A program made the translations under genes and the position numbers. From Methyloversatilis sp. (GTDB lineage Bacteria > Pseudomonadota > Gammaproteobacteria > Burkholderiales > Rhodocyclaceae): a stretch of 64,000 bases of DNA. Shown here piece after piece: positions 44,285 to 54,800 of this stretch. The DNA lies in assembly GCF_030696805.1 (NCBI RefSeq), contig NZ_JAUYRO010000054.1, positions 62,001 to 126,000 on the forward strand, written 5' to 3'. Positions within the stretch are counted from its first letter, which is position 1. Each line of letters opens with the position of its first letter. The notes beneath the pieces are model-generated. The model was not told the origin of the DNA, made no database searches, and saw only the letters and a program-made list of their open reading frames with translations.

Positions 44285-46237
44285 ATGAGCATGCAGGAAG
44301 AATTATCGGTCTATGGCAGCTGGCGCACGCGCGTCGAGCAGACCATTGTCCGTATCCGCGGCTGGCTCTTCGAAAGCAATCTGAGCGACCCGCACAACGA
44401 CCAGTGCATCGAACAGTTGCTGCTCAAACTGCGCGACGACCGGCTGGTCGTCGCCTTCGTCGCCGAGTTTTCCCGCGGCAAGTCCGAACTGATCAATGCC
44501 ATTTTCTTCGGTGACCAGGGCGCGCGCGTGCTGCCGTCCAGTTCAGGCCGCACCACCATGTGCCCGACCGAGCTGATGTACGACCCGGTGCGCCCGGCCT
44601 GCATCGAGCTGTTGCCGATCGAAACCCGTCGCGGCACGACCACCGTGTCCGATCTGAAAACCCAGCCCGGCGCATGGCGTCGCCTGCCGCTCGACATGAC
44701 GTCGGCGGCGTCGATGCAGCAGGTGCTAGGCCGGGTCAGCGAACAACGAAAGGTCGCGATCGGCGAAGCCGAACAACTTGGGTTCCACATCGACCTGAGC
44801 GGGGAAAACGGCTTGCAGCCGGACGCGAATGGCATGGTCGACGTGCCGGCCTGGCGACATGCAGTGATCAATATGCCGCATCCGCTGCTGCGCCAGGGCC
44901 TGGTCATCCTTGACACGCCGGGGCTGAATGCCATCGGTGCCGAACCCGAACTGACGCTCTCGCTGCTGCCCTCGGCGCACGCGGTGCTGTTCGTGCTGGG
45001 TATGGACACCGGCGTCACGCAAAGCGATCTGTCGGTGTGGAAAACGCATGTCACCGCGGCCGGCGGATCACGCCAGGGCCGGCTGGCCGTGCTCAACAAG
45101 ATGGACAGCCTGTGGGACGGGCTGCGCTCGGAAGCCCAGATCGAGGCGGAAATCGGGCGCCAGATCGAGTCCTGCGCGGCGACGCTCGACCTTCCGGAAA
45201 ACCGGGTGTTCCCGGTGTCCGCCCAGAAAGGCCTGCTGGCGCGCATCCAGCGCGACGGCACACTGCTGGCCCGCAGCCGTCTACCGCAGCTGGAACGCGC
45301 GCTGGTCGAAGACCTGCTGCCGGCCAAGCGCGACATCGTGGGCGCAGCGGTCGAACATGACGCGGGCGGCCTGCTCTCTCGCACGCACGACATCCTGATC
45401 GGCCAGAAAAAGGCGCTGGATGATCAGTTGGCGGAGTTTTCCGACCTGCGCGGCAAGAACCGCGGTGTCATCCAGTACATGCTCAAGCGGGTACGGGCCG
45501 AAAAGGAAGAGTTCGAGCGCGGCCTGGAGCGCTTCTATGCAACACGCAACGTGTTTTCGTCGCAGACCAATACACTTTTTGCCCATCTGGGCATGGACGC
45601 GCTGCGCACCCGCACGGCACAGACCCGCGAGCAGATGGAAAAGGCCAACTTTTCACTGCAGCTGCGCGATGCGATGAATGCCTTCTTCGGCGATGTGCGG
45701 GGCAGCCTGCAGAAGTCGGCGATCAGCGTCGATGAAATCTTCCTGATGATGGAGGCGATGTACCAGCGCTTTTCCTCCGAACATGATCTGCGGCTGGGCG
45801 TGCCGGTGCCGTTTTCGGTCCAGCGCTACGAAAAGGACATCACCCGGCTTGAAAAGGCCTTCCACCAGCAGTTCAACACCTGGCTGAACATGCTCACGAC
45901 GGAAAAGCGACAGCTTACGCAGCGATTTTTCGAAACAGTGGCGGTGCAGGTACGCAAGCACATGGAGGTGGTGAATCGCGATGTCGAGCACTGGCTGCGC
46001 GCCATCATGGCGCCGCTGGAAAATCAGGTGCGCGAACATCAGAAGCAGCTGAAACGCCGCCTTGAAAGCGTGAAGCGCATTCACGAAGCGACCGACACGC
46101 TGGAAGACCGGATCGAGGATTTGCGCCAGAACGGTGTGGCGATCAATCACCAGATCGAGGAACTGGCGCGGCTGCGAGCAGCTCTGGATGCAGCGCTGAA
46201 GGCTGCGGTAATCCGCGAGATGGACGCCGCCGCCTGA
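44285..46237 (+). CDS. Dynamin family GTPase-like protein
   Basis: A 650-residue bacterial dynamin-like protein. The G1 loop is VVAFVAEFSRGKSELINAIF, switch-like TTMCPTEL, G3 VILDTPGLNA and G4 LNKMDSLWDG. A long helical stalk follows (about 360-640) with coiled-coil stretches and no clear membrane span, ending in Ala-rich helices. GGAG seven bases upstream fixes ATG 44285 over a GTG 12 bp earlier. It stands alone 47 bp after mutM. The first Gly of the usual GxxxxGKS is Ala, which also occurs in this subgroup by memory. Membrane remodelling or stress protection is possible, and the role is unproven. Confidence 0.85.
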   Translation: MSMQEELSVYGSWRTRVEQTIVRIRGWLFESNLSDPHNDQCIEQLLLKLRDDRLVVAFVAEFSRGKSELINAIFFGDQGARVLPSSSGRTTMCPTELMYDPVRPACIELLPIETRRGTTTVSDLKTQPGAWRRLPLDMTSAASMQQVLGRVSEQRKVAIGEAEQLGFHIDLSGENGLQPDANGMVDVPAWRHAVINMPHPLLRQGLVILDTPGLNAIGAEPELTLSLLPSAHAVLFVLGMDTGVTQSDLSVWKTHVTAAGGSRQGRLAVLNKMDSLWDGLRSEAQIEAEIGRQIESCAATLDLPENRVFPVSAQKGLLARIQRDGTLLARSRLPQLERALVEDLLPAKRDIVGAAVEHDAGGLLSRTHDILIGQKKALDDQLAEFSDLRGKNRGVIQYMLKRVRAEKEEFERGLERFYATRNVFSSQTNTLFAHLGMDALRTRTAQTREQMEKANFSLQLRDAMNAFFGDVRGSLQKSAISVDEIFLMMEAMYQRFSSEHDLRLGVPVPFSVQRYEKDITRLEKAFHQQFNTWLNMLTTEKRQLTQRFFETVAVQVRKHMEVVNRDVEHWLRAIMAPLENQVREHQKQLKRRLESVKRIHEATDTLEDRIEDLRQNGVAINHQIEELARLRAALDAALKAAVIREMDAAA

Positions 46238-46274
46238 AATGTGAGCGGTCGTCGCACCGCGTGCCTGTGAGCGT

Positions 46275-47027
<753 letters not shown>

Positions 47028-47031
<4 letters not shown>

Positions 47032-47561
47032 GTTCGTTCCAGCAACTGGTAATGGACTTGCCCGGCCTGCCCTTCGCGCGTCATGCGGAAGTCGCCAAGC
47101 ATCGGCACTGGGTGTTCCGCCTCGCAGTAGATCACCGCGCCTTCCGCAGCCAGCGCATCGAGATGCGGTGCCAGCCTGTCGAGCAGGCCGTGCCCGTAGG
47201 GCGGATCAAGGAAGAGCAGGTCGAACTGCCGGGGCGGGTCGAGCACGAATGTTAGCGCATCGCCCCGTACCAGTCTGACCTCGGGCGCTGGCAGTTGATC
47301 GACCGCCTCGCGCAGTCGGCCAAATGCGCGCGCGTCGCGCTCCACCAGCGTGACCGATTCTGCGCCGCGCGACGCCGCTTCGAAACCGAGTACGCCGGAC
47401 CCTGCGAACAGGTCGAGGCAATGCTGACCGCTCAGGTCCTGCCCGAGCCAGTTGAACAGGCGCTCGCGGACCGCGTCCGGCGTGGGCCTGAGGCCAGGCA
47501 CGCCCGCCACGGGCAGCAGACGGCTGCGCCACCGGCCGCCGATGATGCGAATGCGTGACAT
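47028..47561 (-). CDS. rsmD: 16S rRNA (guanine(966)-N(2))-methyltransferase RsmD
   Basis: A 177-residue methyltransferase. [46 protein letters not shown] and the catalytic DPPYG are all present. The start is set at MSRIRIIGG. 45 bp further upstream is open but not conserved. Followed by coaD. Confidence 0.95.
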
Positions 47562-47738
47562 GACCGCGATTCTAACCGCGGGGGCGCCACCGGAAGGCCG
47601 AACCACGCGAGAAGTGTCGGCACCGCCCCGCGTATGCGCGCGCTCGCCTTTCGGAAAGGCGCCAGCAAGGCTGCGCTGATTCAGCGGTTATCCGACGGTC
47701 CCGCGCGCGTCCGCGGCGGGTTTGTCAGGAATGCCCCG

Positions 47739-49052
47739 TCAATCACCCGCGACGATCACGCGCACGATGTTGTCAGCCGACAAGCGTCGCTGGAAGGCAT
47801 CCTTCACCTGGGCCGCGGTCACCGCTTCGGCACGCTCGGGAAACTTCTTGAGCCAGTCGAGCGGCAGCCCATAGAAGCCGATGACCGCCAGACTGTCGAG
47901 CAGCTTGCGATTGCTGTCCAGGCGCAGCGAAAAGCCGTCGACCAGATTGCGTTTGGCGGCCCGCAACTCGTCTTCGGTCGGCCCCTTGGCCATGAAGGCC
48001 GCCAGCGTTTCATCGACCACCTTCAGTGCCGCGGCGGCCTGGCTGCGCTCGGTCTGCAGACCGATCTGAAAGGCCCCGAGTTGGCGCTGCGGGTTGAAAT
48101 AGCTGTAAACACTGTAGGCGTAGCCGCGTTTTTCGCGCACTTCCTTGGTCAGCCGCGACACGAAACCGCCGCCACCCAGAATGTAGTTGCCGACCTGCAA
48201 CGGAAAGAAATCCAGGTCGCCGCGCTGCAATGCCGGCTGACCGACGAAGATGTGGCTCTGGTTGGCCGGGTGAGCGATGTTTTCGGTGCTCGCCTGCGGC
48301 AGCGTCACGGCCGGAATCGGCGCAAGCGGCTCACCCTGTAACAGATCGCCGGTCAGTTGCAGGGCGATGGCTTCCGCCTGCTCACGAGAGACGTCACCGA
48401 CGATCGACACGACGACGCGCGATGCAACGTAGTGCGTGCGGTAGTGCGCCACCAGGTCATCGCGACTGATCGCGGTCACCGATTCGATGGTCGGTGTGCG
48501 GCCGTACGGATGGTCGCCGTACAGCGCACGGGCGAAGCGCTTGCTGCCGATTGCGTCGGGCTTCGTGTCCGCCTCGCGCAGACCGGAAATGGCGCGCGCC
48601 TTTTCGCGATCCAGCACGGCAGCAGGAAATTCGGGCTGCGTCAGCAGGGTGTGCAGCAGCGCCAGCGAACCCTCGCGTTCGCGGGCGCTGGACAGCGTGC
48701 GCAGCGACAGGCCGGCACGATCGTTGTCGGCCACGCCGCCCAGTTGGGCGCCCAGATCGGTGAATCGCTCGGCCAGGGTGTCCTCGTCCAGACCGCCAGC
48801 GCCAGTGTCGAGCAGGCTTTGCGTCATCGACGCGACACCGCTCTTGCCTGCCGGATCACGCGCAGCACCGGCGTCGAAATCGACCTGGACGTCCAGGATC
48901 GGCAGCACACGGCTTTCGACGAAATACACCCGGGCGCCGTTGGGCGCCACCCAGTGCTGGATATCAATGTTTGCCGCTGCCGGCAGAGCGGCTGCGGCCG
49001 CGACGAACATGAAGGCAAGGCGCGTCAGCGCGTTGCGGAAAGACTGGTTCAT
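47739..49052 (-). CDS. M16 family peptidase-like protein, inactive-type subunit
   Basis: A 437-residue exported M16 protein (signal peptide MNQSFRNALTRLAFMFVAAA then AALPAAA). The expected HxxEH is replaced by GVASMTQSLLDTG, so no zinc site remains. The C-terminal half has the R/Y pair (EVREKRGYAYSVYSYF) used for substrate binding. It pairs with the active partner directly upstream (32 bp between stop and start), as in two-subunit periplasmic M16 proteases. The start follows AGGGGAACCGG. Confidence 0.88.
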   Translation of the reverse strand: MNQSFRNALTRLAFMFVAAAAALPAAANIDIQHWVAPNGARVYFVESRVLPILDVQVDFDAGAARDPAGKSGVASMTQSLLDTGAGGLDEDTLAERFTDLGAQLGGVADNDRAGLSLRTLSSAREREGSLALLHTLLTQPEFPAAVLDREKARAISGLREADTKPDAIGSKRFARALYGDHPYGRTPTIESVTAISRDDLVAHYRTHYVASRVVVSIVGDVSREQAEAIALQLTGDLLQGEPLAPIPAVTLPQASTENIAHPANQSHIFVGQPALQRGDLDFFPLQVGNYILGGGGFVSRLTKEVREKRGYAYSVYSYFNPQRQLGAFQIGLQTERSQAAAALKVVDETLAAFMAKGPTEDELRAAKRNLVDGFSLRLDSNRKLLDSLAVIGFYGLPLDWLKKFPERAEAVTAAQVKDAFQRRLSADNIVRVIVAGD

Positions 49053-49084
49053 CCGGTTCCCCTGCTTGAAATCGATGGACACGC

Positions 49085-50470
49085 TCAGTGGCGCAGGCCG
49101 GCGGGCTTGGCACGCGGCTTGGCGTTCGGGTCGAGCGGCTGCGGATCGAGCACCGCGACGGTCAGCGTGTCGTCGCCGAAATATTTCTGTGCCACAGCCT
49201 GCACCTCGGCTGCGGTGACGGTGCGCAGCTTGTCGAGCATGCGGTCGCCGTCGCGCCAGTGGTAGCCGGCCGCTTCGAGACGGCCGATCTCCATCGCCTG
49301 CACATAGGTCGAATCGCGCTTGTACACCTGTGACGCAATGGTCTGGGTCTTGATGCGTTCGAGTTCGGCATCCGACACACCCTCATCCGCGACGCGCTTG
49401 ATCTCCGCCCGCAGTGCCGCCTCGAGCTCTGCCACGGTCTTCCCCTTGGCCGGGGCACCGCCCAGCACAAAAGTGGCTTCGCCACGCGACGTCGAGTCGT
49501 AATAAGCGCCGATTTCGGTCGCGATCTGGCTGCCGCGCACCAGGTTGCGCGACAGGCGCGAGGCCGCATGGCCGTCGAGAATGCCGGCCAGTACGTCGAG
49601 CGCATACGGCTCGCGATCGTTCTCGACATCGGTCAGGCGCGGCGCCTTCCACGCCATCAGCAGCTGCGGTACCTCGGCCGGTGCCTTGACGACGACTCGC
49701 CGCTGACCGGTCTGTAACGGTTCGGCGGTCGCCTTGCGCACCGGCAGGGGCTGACTTTTCATCTTGCCGTACTGCTTTCTGACCTGTTCGAACACCTTCT
49801 TGTGGTCGACATCGCCCACCACCACGACGTAAGCGTTGTTCGGGGCATACCAGCGCCGGTACCAGTCGCGTGCGTCATCGGCGCGCATGTTCTCGAGGTC
49901 ATTCATCCAGCCGATGATGGGCCGGCGGTACGGATGCGCAGTGAACGCGCTGGCCATCAGCTGTTCGTACAGTTGCGACTGCGGCTTGTCATCCGTGCGC
50001 AGCCGGCGTTCTTCCATGACCACCTTCAGTTCGCGGCCGAATTCCTCGTCGGTGATGACCACGTTCCGCATGCGGTCGGCTTCGAGTTCGATCATGCGCG
50101 GCAGTGCGGCCGCGGGAACGCGCTGGAAATAAGCGGTGTAGTCCTGGCTGGTGAAGGCGTTGTCGCTGCCACCGGCACGGGCAACGATTTCGTTGAATTC
50201 GCCCGCTTTGAGCTTCTTCGTGCCCTTGAACATCATGTGTTCGAGTACGTGCGCCACGCCTGTGGTGCCGTCATGCTCGTCCATCGCACCCACGCGGTAC
50301 CACACCATATGCACCGCCACCGGCGCCCGCCGGTCTTCCTTGACGATGACGCGCAGGCCATTTGCAAGAGTGGTCTCGTACGGGTTCGCGAGCACCGGAT
50401 GCGCCGCCAGCGCGCATGCCGTCAGAGCGCTGCACAGCGCGATACCACGGGAAAAACGGCGCAAATCCAT
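49085..50470 (-). CDS. M16 family zinc peptidase, active subunit
   Basis: A 461-residue periplasmic metalloprotease. The signal ends near AHPVLAN. Zinc motif HVLEHMMFKGT (HxxEH) with downstream Glu in the ELEADRM segment. The long upstream frame (to 51160) covers ftsY on the opposite strand and is discarded. ATG 50470 (MDLRRFSRG) is used. It lies head-to-head with ftsY with about 106 bp between. The substrate is unknown. The active-inactive pair is typical. Confidence 0.9.
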   Translation of the reverse strand: MDLRRFSRGIALCSALTACALAAHPVLANPYETTLANGLRVIVKEDRRAPVAVHMVWYRVGAMDEHDGTTGVAHVLEHMMFKGTKKLKAGEFNEIVARAGGSDNAFTSQDYTAYFQRVPAAALPRMIELEADRMRNVVITDEEFGRELKVVMEERRLRTDDKPQSQLYEQLMASAFTAHPYRRPIIGWMNDLENMRADDARDWYRRWYAPNNAYVVVVGDVDHKKVFEQVRKQYGKMKSQPLPVRKATAEPLQTGQRRVVVKAPAEVPQLLMAWKAPRLTDVENDREPYALDVLAGILDGHAASRLSRNLVRGSQIATEIGAYYDSTSRGEATFVLGGAPAKGKTVAELEAALRAEIKRVADEGVSDAELERIKTQTIASQVYKRDSTYVQAMEIGRLEAAGYHWRDGDRMLDKLRTVTAAEVQAVAQKYFGDDTLTVAVLDPQPLDPNAKPRAKPAGLRH

Positions 50471-50576
50471 CTGATACACTCTCCAGCAGTAAATGTGAGC
50501 GCGGCGAAATCCGCCATCACGCCTCTGTTCCAAAGCCTTGCGCATGTCGCAAGGTGTTCCAGTGACCGTCTCCCAC

Positions 50577-51626
50577 ATGTTTGGTTTCTTCAAGAAAGAC
50601 AAAGCCGCCGCGCCCGACGCAAGCGATGCCACACCGGCCGCGCCTGCCGTGGTCGCGGCGCAGGATAACGCGCCGGGCGCCGAGGCACCGAAATTGTCGT
50701 GGGCGCAGCGGCTGCGCGCCGGGCTGTCGCGCACGCGCGCCCAGATCGGCGGCCAGCTCAATGCGCTGTTCCTGCGCACCAAGGTCGACGACGAACTGCT
50801 GGAAGAGCTTGAAACGCTTTTGATCACGTCCGACGTGGGCATGGATGCCACCACCCACCTGCTCGACCGGCTGCGTGACCGCGTGAAACGCGAACGCATC
50901 GAAGAACCGGCGAAATTGCGCGACGTGCTGCGCGAGGAACTGACCCGGCTGATCGCGCCGCTCGAGAAGCCGCTCGATGTGGACGCGCACAAGCCATTCA
51001 TCATCATGATTGCCGGCGTAAACGGAGCCGGCAAAACGACGTCGATCGGCAAACTGGCCAAGCATTTCCAGTCGCAGGGCAAGAGCGTTCTGCTGGCGGC
51101 CGGCGACACTTTCCGTGCCGCCGCGAGAGAGCAGCTCGAAACCTGGGGCGCACGCAACAATGTGGCGGTGATCGCTCAGGATTCCGGCGATCCGGCCGCC
51201 GTGGTGTTCGACGCGGTCAACGCTGCGCGTGCGCGCGGCATCGACATCGTGCTGGCCGACACCGCGGGCCGCCTGCCGACCCAGCTGCACCTGATGGAGG
51301 AGATCGCCAAGGTGAAGCGGGTCATCGCGAAGGCGGATCCGACCGGGCCGCACGAGGTGCTGCTGGTGCTCGACGGCAATATCGGCCAGAACGCGCTGGC
51401 CCAGGTGAAGGCCTTCGACGCGGCAATCGGCGTGACCGGCCTGATCATGACCAAGCTCGACGGCACGGCACGCGGCGGCGTCATCGCGGCCATCGCGAAG
51501 CAGCACGCACCGTCGCGACCGATCGCGCTGCGCTACATCGGCGTCGGTGAAGGACTTGACGATCTGCAGCCGTTCAATGCGGCGGAATTCGTCGATGCCC
51601 TGTTCGAACCTCCGAGATCCCTCTGA
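50577..51626 (+). CDS. ftsY: Signal recognition particle receptor FtsY
   Basis: A 349-residue SRP-type GTPase that docks the SRP-ribosome complex at the inner membrane. It starts MFGFFKKDK, the usual membrane-targeting amphipathic end. A short acidic/Ala region (to about 40) is followed by the NG domain with GVNGAGKTTSIGKLA, DTFRAAAREQLETW, DTAGRLPTQ and TKLDGTARGG. It leads the ftsYEX unit. Confidence 0.96.
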   Translation: MFGFFKKDKAAAPDASDATPAAPAVVAAQDNAPGAEAPKLSWAQRLRAGLSRTRAQIGGQLNALFLRTKVDDELLEELETLLITSDVGMDATTHLLDRLRDRVKRERIEEPAKLRDVLREELTRLIAPLEKPLDVDAHKPFIIMIAGVNGAGKTTSIGKLAKHFQSQGKSVLLAAGDTFRAAAREQLETWGARNNVAVIAQDSGDPAAVVFDAVNAARARGIDIVLADTAGRLPTQLHLMEEIAKVKRVIAKADPTGPHEVLLVLDGNIGQNALAQVKAFDAAIGVTGLIMTKLDGTARGGVIAAIAKQHAPSRPIALRYIGVGEGLDDLQPFNAAEFVDALFEPPRSL

Positions 51627-51648
51627 TCGCAGCCCGAGCCCACTCCGC

Positions 51649-52299
51649 ATGATCCGTTTCGCTCAGGTCACCAAACGTTATCCTGGCGGTCACACCGCGC
51701 TCGACCAGCTGGATTGCGACATCGCACGCGGTGAAATGGTGGTGGTCAGCGGCCACTCCGGCGCCGGCAAGAGCACGCTGCTGCGCCTGCTCGCCGTGCT
51801 CGAACGGCCGACCGAAGGCAAGGTGCTGGTCGGCGGCGAAGACGTGTCGGCGCTCAAGCGCGCCGCCCTGCCCTACTGGCGCCGGTCGATCGGCCTCGTG
51901 ATGCAGGATCAGCGTCTGCTGTTCGACCGCAGTGCCTTCGACAACGTCCTGCTGCCGCTTTCGATCAGCAGCCACCCGCCGCGCGAAGCCGCCAACCGGG
52001 TGCGAGCGGCATTGGAGCGCGTCGGGCTGTCCGGACGCGAAAAATCGATGCCGGTCGAGCTCTCGGGCGGCGAACAGCAGCGCCTGACCATTGCCCGCGC
52101 CATCGTGAACCGGCCGCAGATCCTGCTCGCCGACGAACCGACCGCCCACCTCGACGACGCCTACGCGCGTGACATCGCAGAGCTGTTCCGCTCATTCAAC
52201 GAAGCAGGCGTCACCGTGTTGCTGACCACGCATGACGACGCACTGTTCGCACGCTACGCGCCGCGCAAGCTGATACTTGCCCAGGGGCGGCTGCAGTGA
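51649..52299 (+). CDS. ftsE: Cell division ATP-binding protein FtsE
   Basis: A 216-residue ABC ATPase. Walker A GHSGAGKSTLLRL, the Q-loop in LVMQDQRLL, signature LSGGEQQRL, and Walker B ILLADEPTAHLD. It pairs with FtsX to activate amidases at the septum. ATG 51649 is 22 bp after ftsY. Confidence 0.95.
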   Translation: MIRFAQVTKRYPGGHTALDQLDCDIARGEMVVVSGHSGAGKSTLLRLLAVLERPTEGKVLVGGEDVSALKRAALPYWRRSIGLVMQDQRLLFDRSAFDNVLLPLSISSHPPREAANRVRAALERVGLSGREKSMPVELSGGEQQRLTIARAIVNRPQILLADEPTAHLDDAYARDIAELFRSFNEAGVTVLLTTHDDALFARYAPRKLILAQGRLQ

Positions 52300-52309
52300 G
52301 GTGCCTTCG

Positions 52310-53209
52310 ATGAGGTGGCTGCGGCTGCAGGTGCGCGCCGGGCTGCGCGCAGCGCGCCAGATGGTCCGCCAGCCTTTCAATACCTTGCTGGCCGCGCTGG
52401 TGGTCGGCATCGCTGCGGCCTTGCCCGCCACCGGCTACATGCTGCTCGGCAACCTGCAGCGGCTGGCCGGCAATGTCAGCGCCGCGCCGGAGATTTCCGT
52501 GTTCATGCAACCGACCGCGAATGCCGACGCGGTCAGGACCGCCGAGCAGCGCATCCGCGGGCTGGCGAAAGAAGCGAAGGTCGAACTGGTGTCGCGCGAC
52601 GCGGCACTGAAGCGATTCCGCGACAACGACGCTCTCGCCGAAATCCTCGACGCACTGCCCGACAATCCTTTTGCCGATGCATTCGTTGTCCGGCTCGACT
52701 CGGCGGATGCGGCCCGGCTCGAAACGCTGCGCGCCGAATTCGCCAGACTGCCCGACGTCGATCACGTACAGCTCGACTCCGCGTGGGCGAAGCGGCTCGA
52801 CGCGCTGATCGCACTGGGCCAGCAGGCGGTGACGATGCTGGGCGTCGTGCTCGGCCTCGGACTGGTCGCCGTCACCTTCAACACAATACGACTGCAGTTG
52901 CTGACACAGCGCGACGAGATCGAGGTCAGTCGCCTGCTCGGCGCCACCGACGCCTGGATACGCCGCCCCTTCCACTGGTTTGGTGCGCTGCAGGGCCTGC
53001 TCGGCGGTGCGCTCGCCGGCGCACTCGCCTTGCTGGCCACGCGAGCGCTGGCCGGACCGATCGCCGAGATCGCCGGTCTGTACAGCCTGGAATTCGTGCT
53101 GCGGCCACTTTCGCCGCTGCATTGGGCTGCGCTGCTTGCGCTGTGTGCCGTACTCGGCTGGCTCGGTGCCAGCGCCTCGGTGCGTCGCCATCTGTCGCGC
53201 ATCGCCTGA
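52310..53209 (+). CDS. ftsX: Cell division protein FtsX
   Basis: A 299-residue membrane protein with four spans (near 30-50, 175-200, 225-245 and 265-285) and a periplasmic domain after the first. The FtsX permease core is seen in VEVSRLLGATDAWIRRPF-type IEVSRLLGATDAW. It forms the ABC complex with FtsE. ATG 52310 is 10 bp after ftsE. Confidence 0.93.
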   Translation: MRWLRLQVRAGLRAARQMVRQPFNTLLAALVVGIAAALPATGYMLLGNLQRLAGNVSAAPEISVFMQPTANADAVRTAEQRIRGLAKEAKVELVSRDAALKRFRDNDALAEILDALPDNPFADAFVVRLDSADAARLETLRAEFARLPDVDHVQLDSAWAKRLDALIALGQQAVTMLGVVLGLGLVAVTFNTIRLQLLTQRDEIEVSRLLGATDAWIRRPFHWFGALQGLLGGALAGALALLATRALAGPIAEIAGLYSLEFVLRPLSPLHWAALLALCAVLGWLGASASVRRHLSRIA

Positions 53210-53219
53210 GCAGGCCGTC

Positions 53220-54650
53220 GTGCGTCTCGCGCTTGCCGTTCTGCTCGGCCTGATCGTTGCACCGGCATGCGCGGTGTTGCCGGCACCGGTATTGCAGGCG
53301 CTGCGCGCCGCAGAAATTCCCGCAACATCGATTTCGGTCATGGTCCAGTCAGTGGACGGCGGCCCCGCACGCATCAGCCATCGCGCCAAGGTGCCGATGA
53401 ACCCGGCGTCGGTGATGAAGCTGGTCACCACCTACGCCGCCCTCGACAGTCTCGGCCCGGCGTACAGCTGGCGTACCGACGCACTGATGACCGGCCGGCT
53501 GGCCGACGGCGTGCTCGATGGTGACCTCGTGCTGCGCGGAGCCGGCGACCCGGCGCTCAGCATCGAACAGTTCTGGCTGCTGCTGCGCGACCTGCGCGCG
53601 CGCGGGGTGCGCGATATCCGCGGCGACGTGATCACCGACCGCTCGGCGTTCGCATCGATGCGGCACGATCCGGGCGCCTTCGACAACGAACCGCTGGCCG
53701 CCTACAACGTCGGGCCCGACGCACTGCTGCTGGCGCACAACGCGCTGCGCGTACGCTTGCTGCCGCAGGCCGGCGGCGCCCCCGCGCTGTGGGCAGAACC
53801 TCCGCTCGATGGCGTGCAGATCGACAACCGCGTGCAACTGGTCGAGGGCGAATGCGGCGACTGGAAGGACAGCCTGACTGCGAAAGTGCTGCCGGCCGCG
53901 GACCGCAGCACGCTGACGTTGCAGATCACCGGCCGCTTTGCCCGACCGTGCGGCGAACGCATATGGAACATCGCACCGCTGCCGGCCGACGAGTTTTTCG
54001 CCCGTGCCCTGCGCGCCATGTGGGCCGAGCTGGGCGGGCGGATCACCGGGCGGGTGCGCGACGGCGCAACGCCGCCGAACGCGCTGCCATTGGCCGGCAT
54101 CGATTCGCCTCCGCTTGCGCAGGTCATCCGCGACATCAACAAGTACAGCAACAACGTGATGGCGCGGCAGCTGTTCCTGACGCTGGGCAACGGCGCCGGG
54201 ACGCCGGCAGACTCCACGGCCGCCGACGCTGCGGTACGTGCCTGGGCAGCGCGGCGCGGTCTTGCGCTGCCTAGTCTGATTATGGACAACGGCTCCGGGC
54301 TGTCACGCAGCGAACGCCTGTCGGCTGCCGACATGGCTGCGCTGTTGCGCCACGCGTGGGCGAGCAGCGTCATGCCGGAATTCATGTCGTCGATGCCGGT
54401 GCTGTCGGTCGACGGCACACTGCGTCGCCGGCTGCGCAACTCTCCGGCCAGCGGTCAGGCGCATCTGAAGACCGGATCGCTGTCCGATACGCGATCGATC
54501 GCCGGCTATGTGCTGGACCGCAACGGCCAGCGCGTGCTGATGGTGGCGTGGCTGAACCATCCGAACGCCGGTCGTGCGCAACCGGTGCTTGAGGCCCTGC
54601 TCGAATGGGTGTGGGCGGGCAACCGGCAGTCCTTCCCGGTTACCGAGTGA
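53220..54650 (+). CDS. dacB: D-alanyl-D-alanine carboxypeptidase/endopeptidase (PBP4 type)
   Basis: A 476-residue S13 peptidase. Signal peptide in the first 18 residues. Active-site triads PASVMK (Ser64, Lys67), KYSNN (SxN) and KTGS in HLKTGSLSD. The GTG start is 10 bp after ftsX. It trims or cleaves peptidoglycan cross-links in the periplasm. A DNA hairpin follows in the convergent gap. Confidence 0.95.
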   Translation: MRLALAVLLGLIVAPACAVLPAPVLQALRAAEIPATSISVMVQSVDGGPARISHRAKVPMNPASVMKLVTTYAALDSLGPAYSWRTDALMTGRLADGVLDGDLVLRGAGDPALSIEQFWLLLRDLRARGVRDIRGDVITDRSAFASMRHDPGAFDNEPLAAYNVGPDALLLAHNALRVRLLPQAGGAPALWAEPPLDGVQIDNRVQLVEGECGDWKDSLTAKVLPAADRSTLTLQITGRFARPCGERIWNIAPLPADEFFARALRAMWAELGGRITGRVRDGATPPNALPLAGIDSPPLAQVIRDINKYSNNVMARQLFLTLGNGAGTPADSTAADAAVRAWAARRGLALPSLIMDNGSGLSRSERLSAADMAALLRHAWASSVMPEFMSSMPVLSVDGTLRRRLRNSPASGQAHLKTGSLSDTRSIAGYVLDRNGQRVLMVAWLNHPNAGRAQPVLEALLEWVWAGNRQSFPVTE

Positions 54651-54720
54651 GGTGCATCGACGATCCGTGCGCAGGCGCGGCGGAAGGTGGTCGCAGTCCG
54701 GATCGCCACGGTGGCCGTCC

Positions 54721-54754
54721 AGTCGGTGCGCCGGCCTGAGCCTGCGCACCGACT
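54721..54754. repeat. Perfect 11-bp hairpin in a convergent gap
   Basis: AGTCGGTGCGC and GCGCACCGACT flank a 12-base loop in the 150 bp between dacB and the DUF3135 gene. No T-run follows on either strand, so a standard terminator is unlikely, and it may slow transcription from both sides. Confidence 0.45.
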
Positions 54755-54800
54755 GCCGACCCGATATGCCGTGGCAACCCGGTCTGCGTTCGGGTGACGT

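Noticed and set aside
50471-51160. Open frame extending the M16 peptidase upstream
   Set aside because: It lies on the strand opposite to ftsY and precedes a clear signal peptide. It is a high-GC shadow.
54721-54754. Rho-independent terminator between dacB and the DUF3135 gene
   Set aside because: The hairpin is perfect but has no T-run on either strand, so it was listed only as a repeat.
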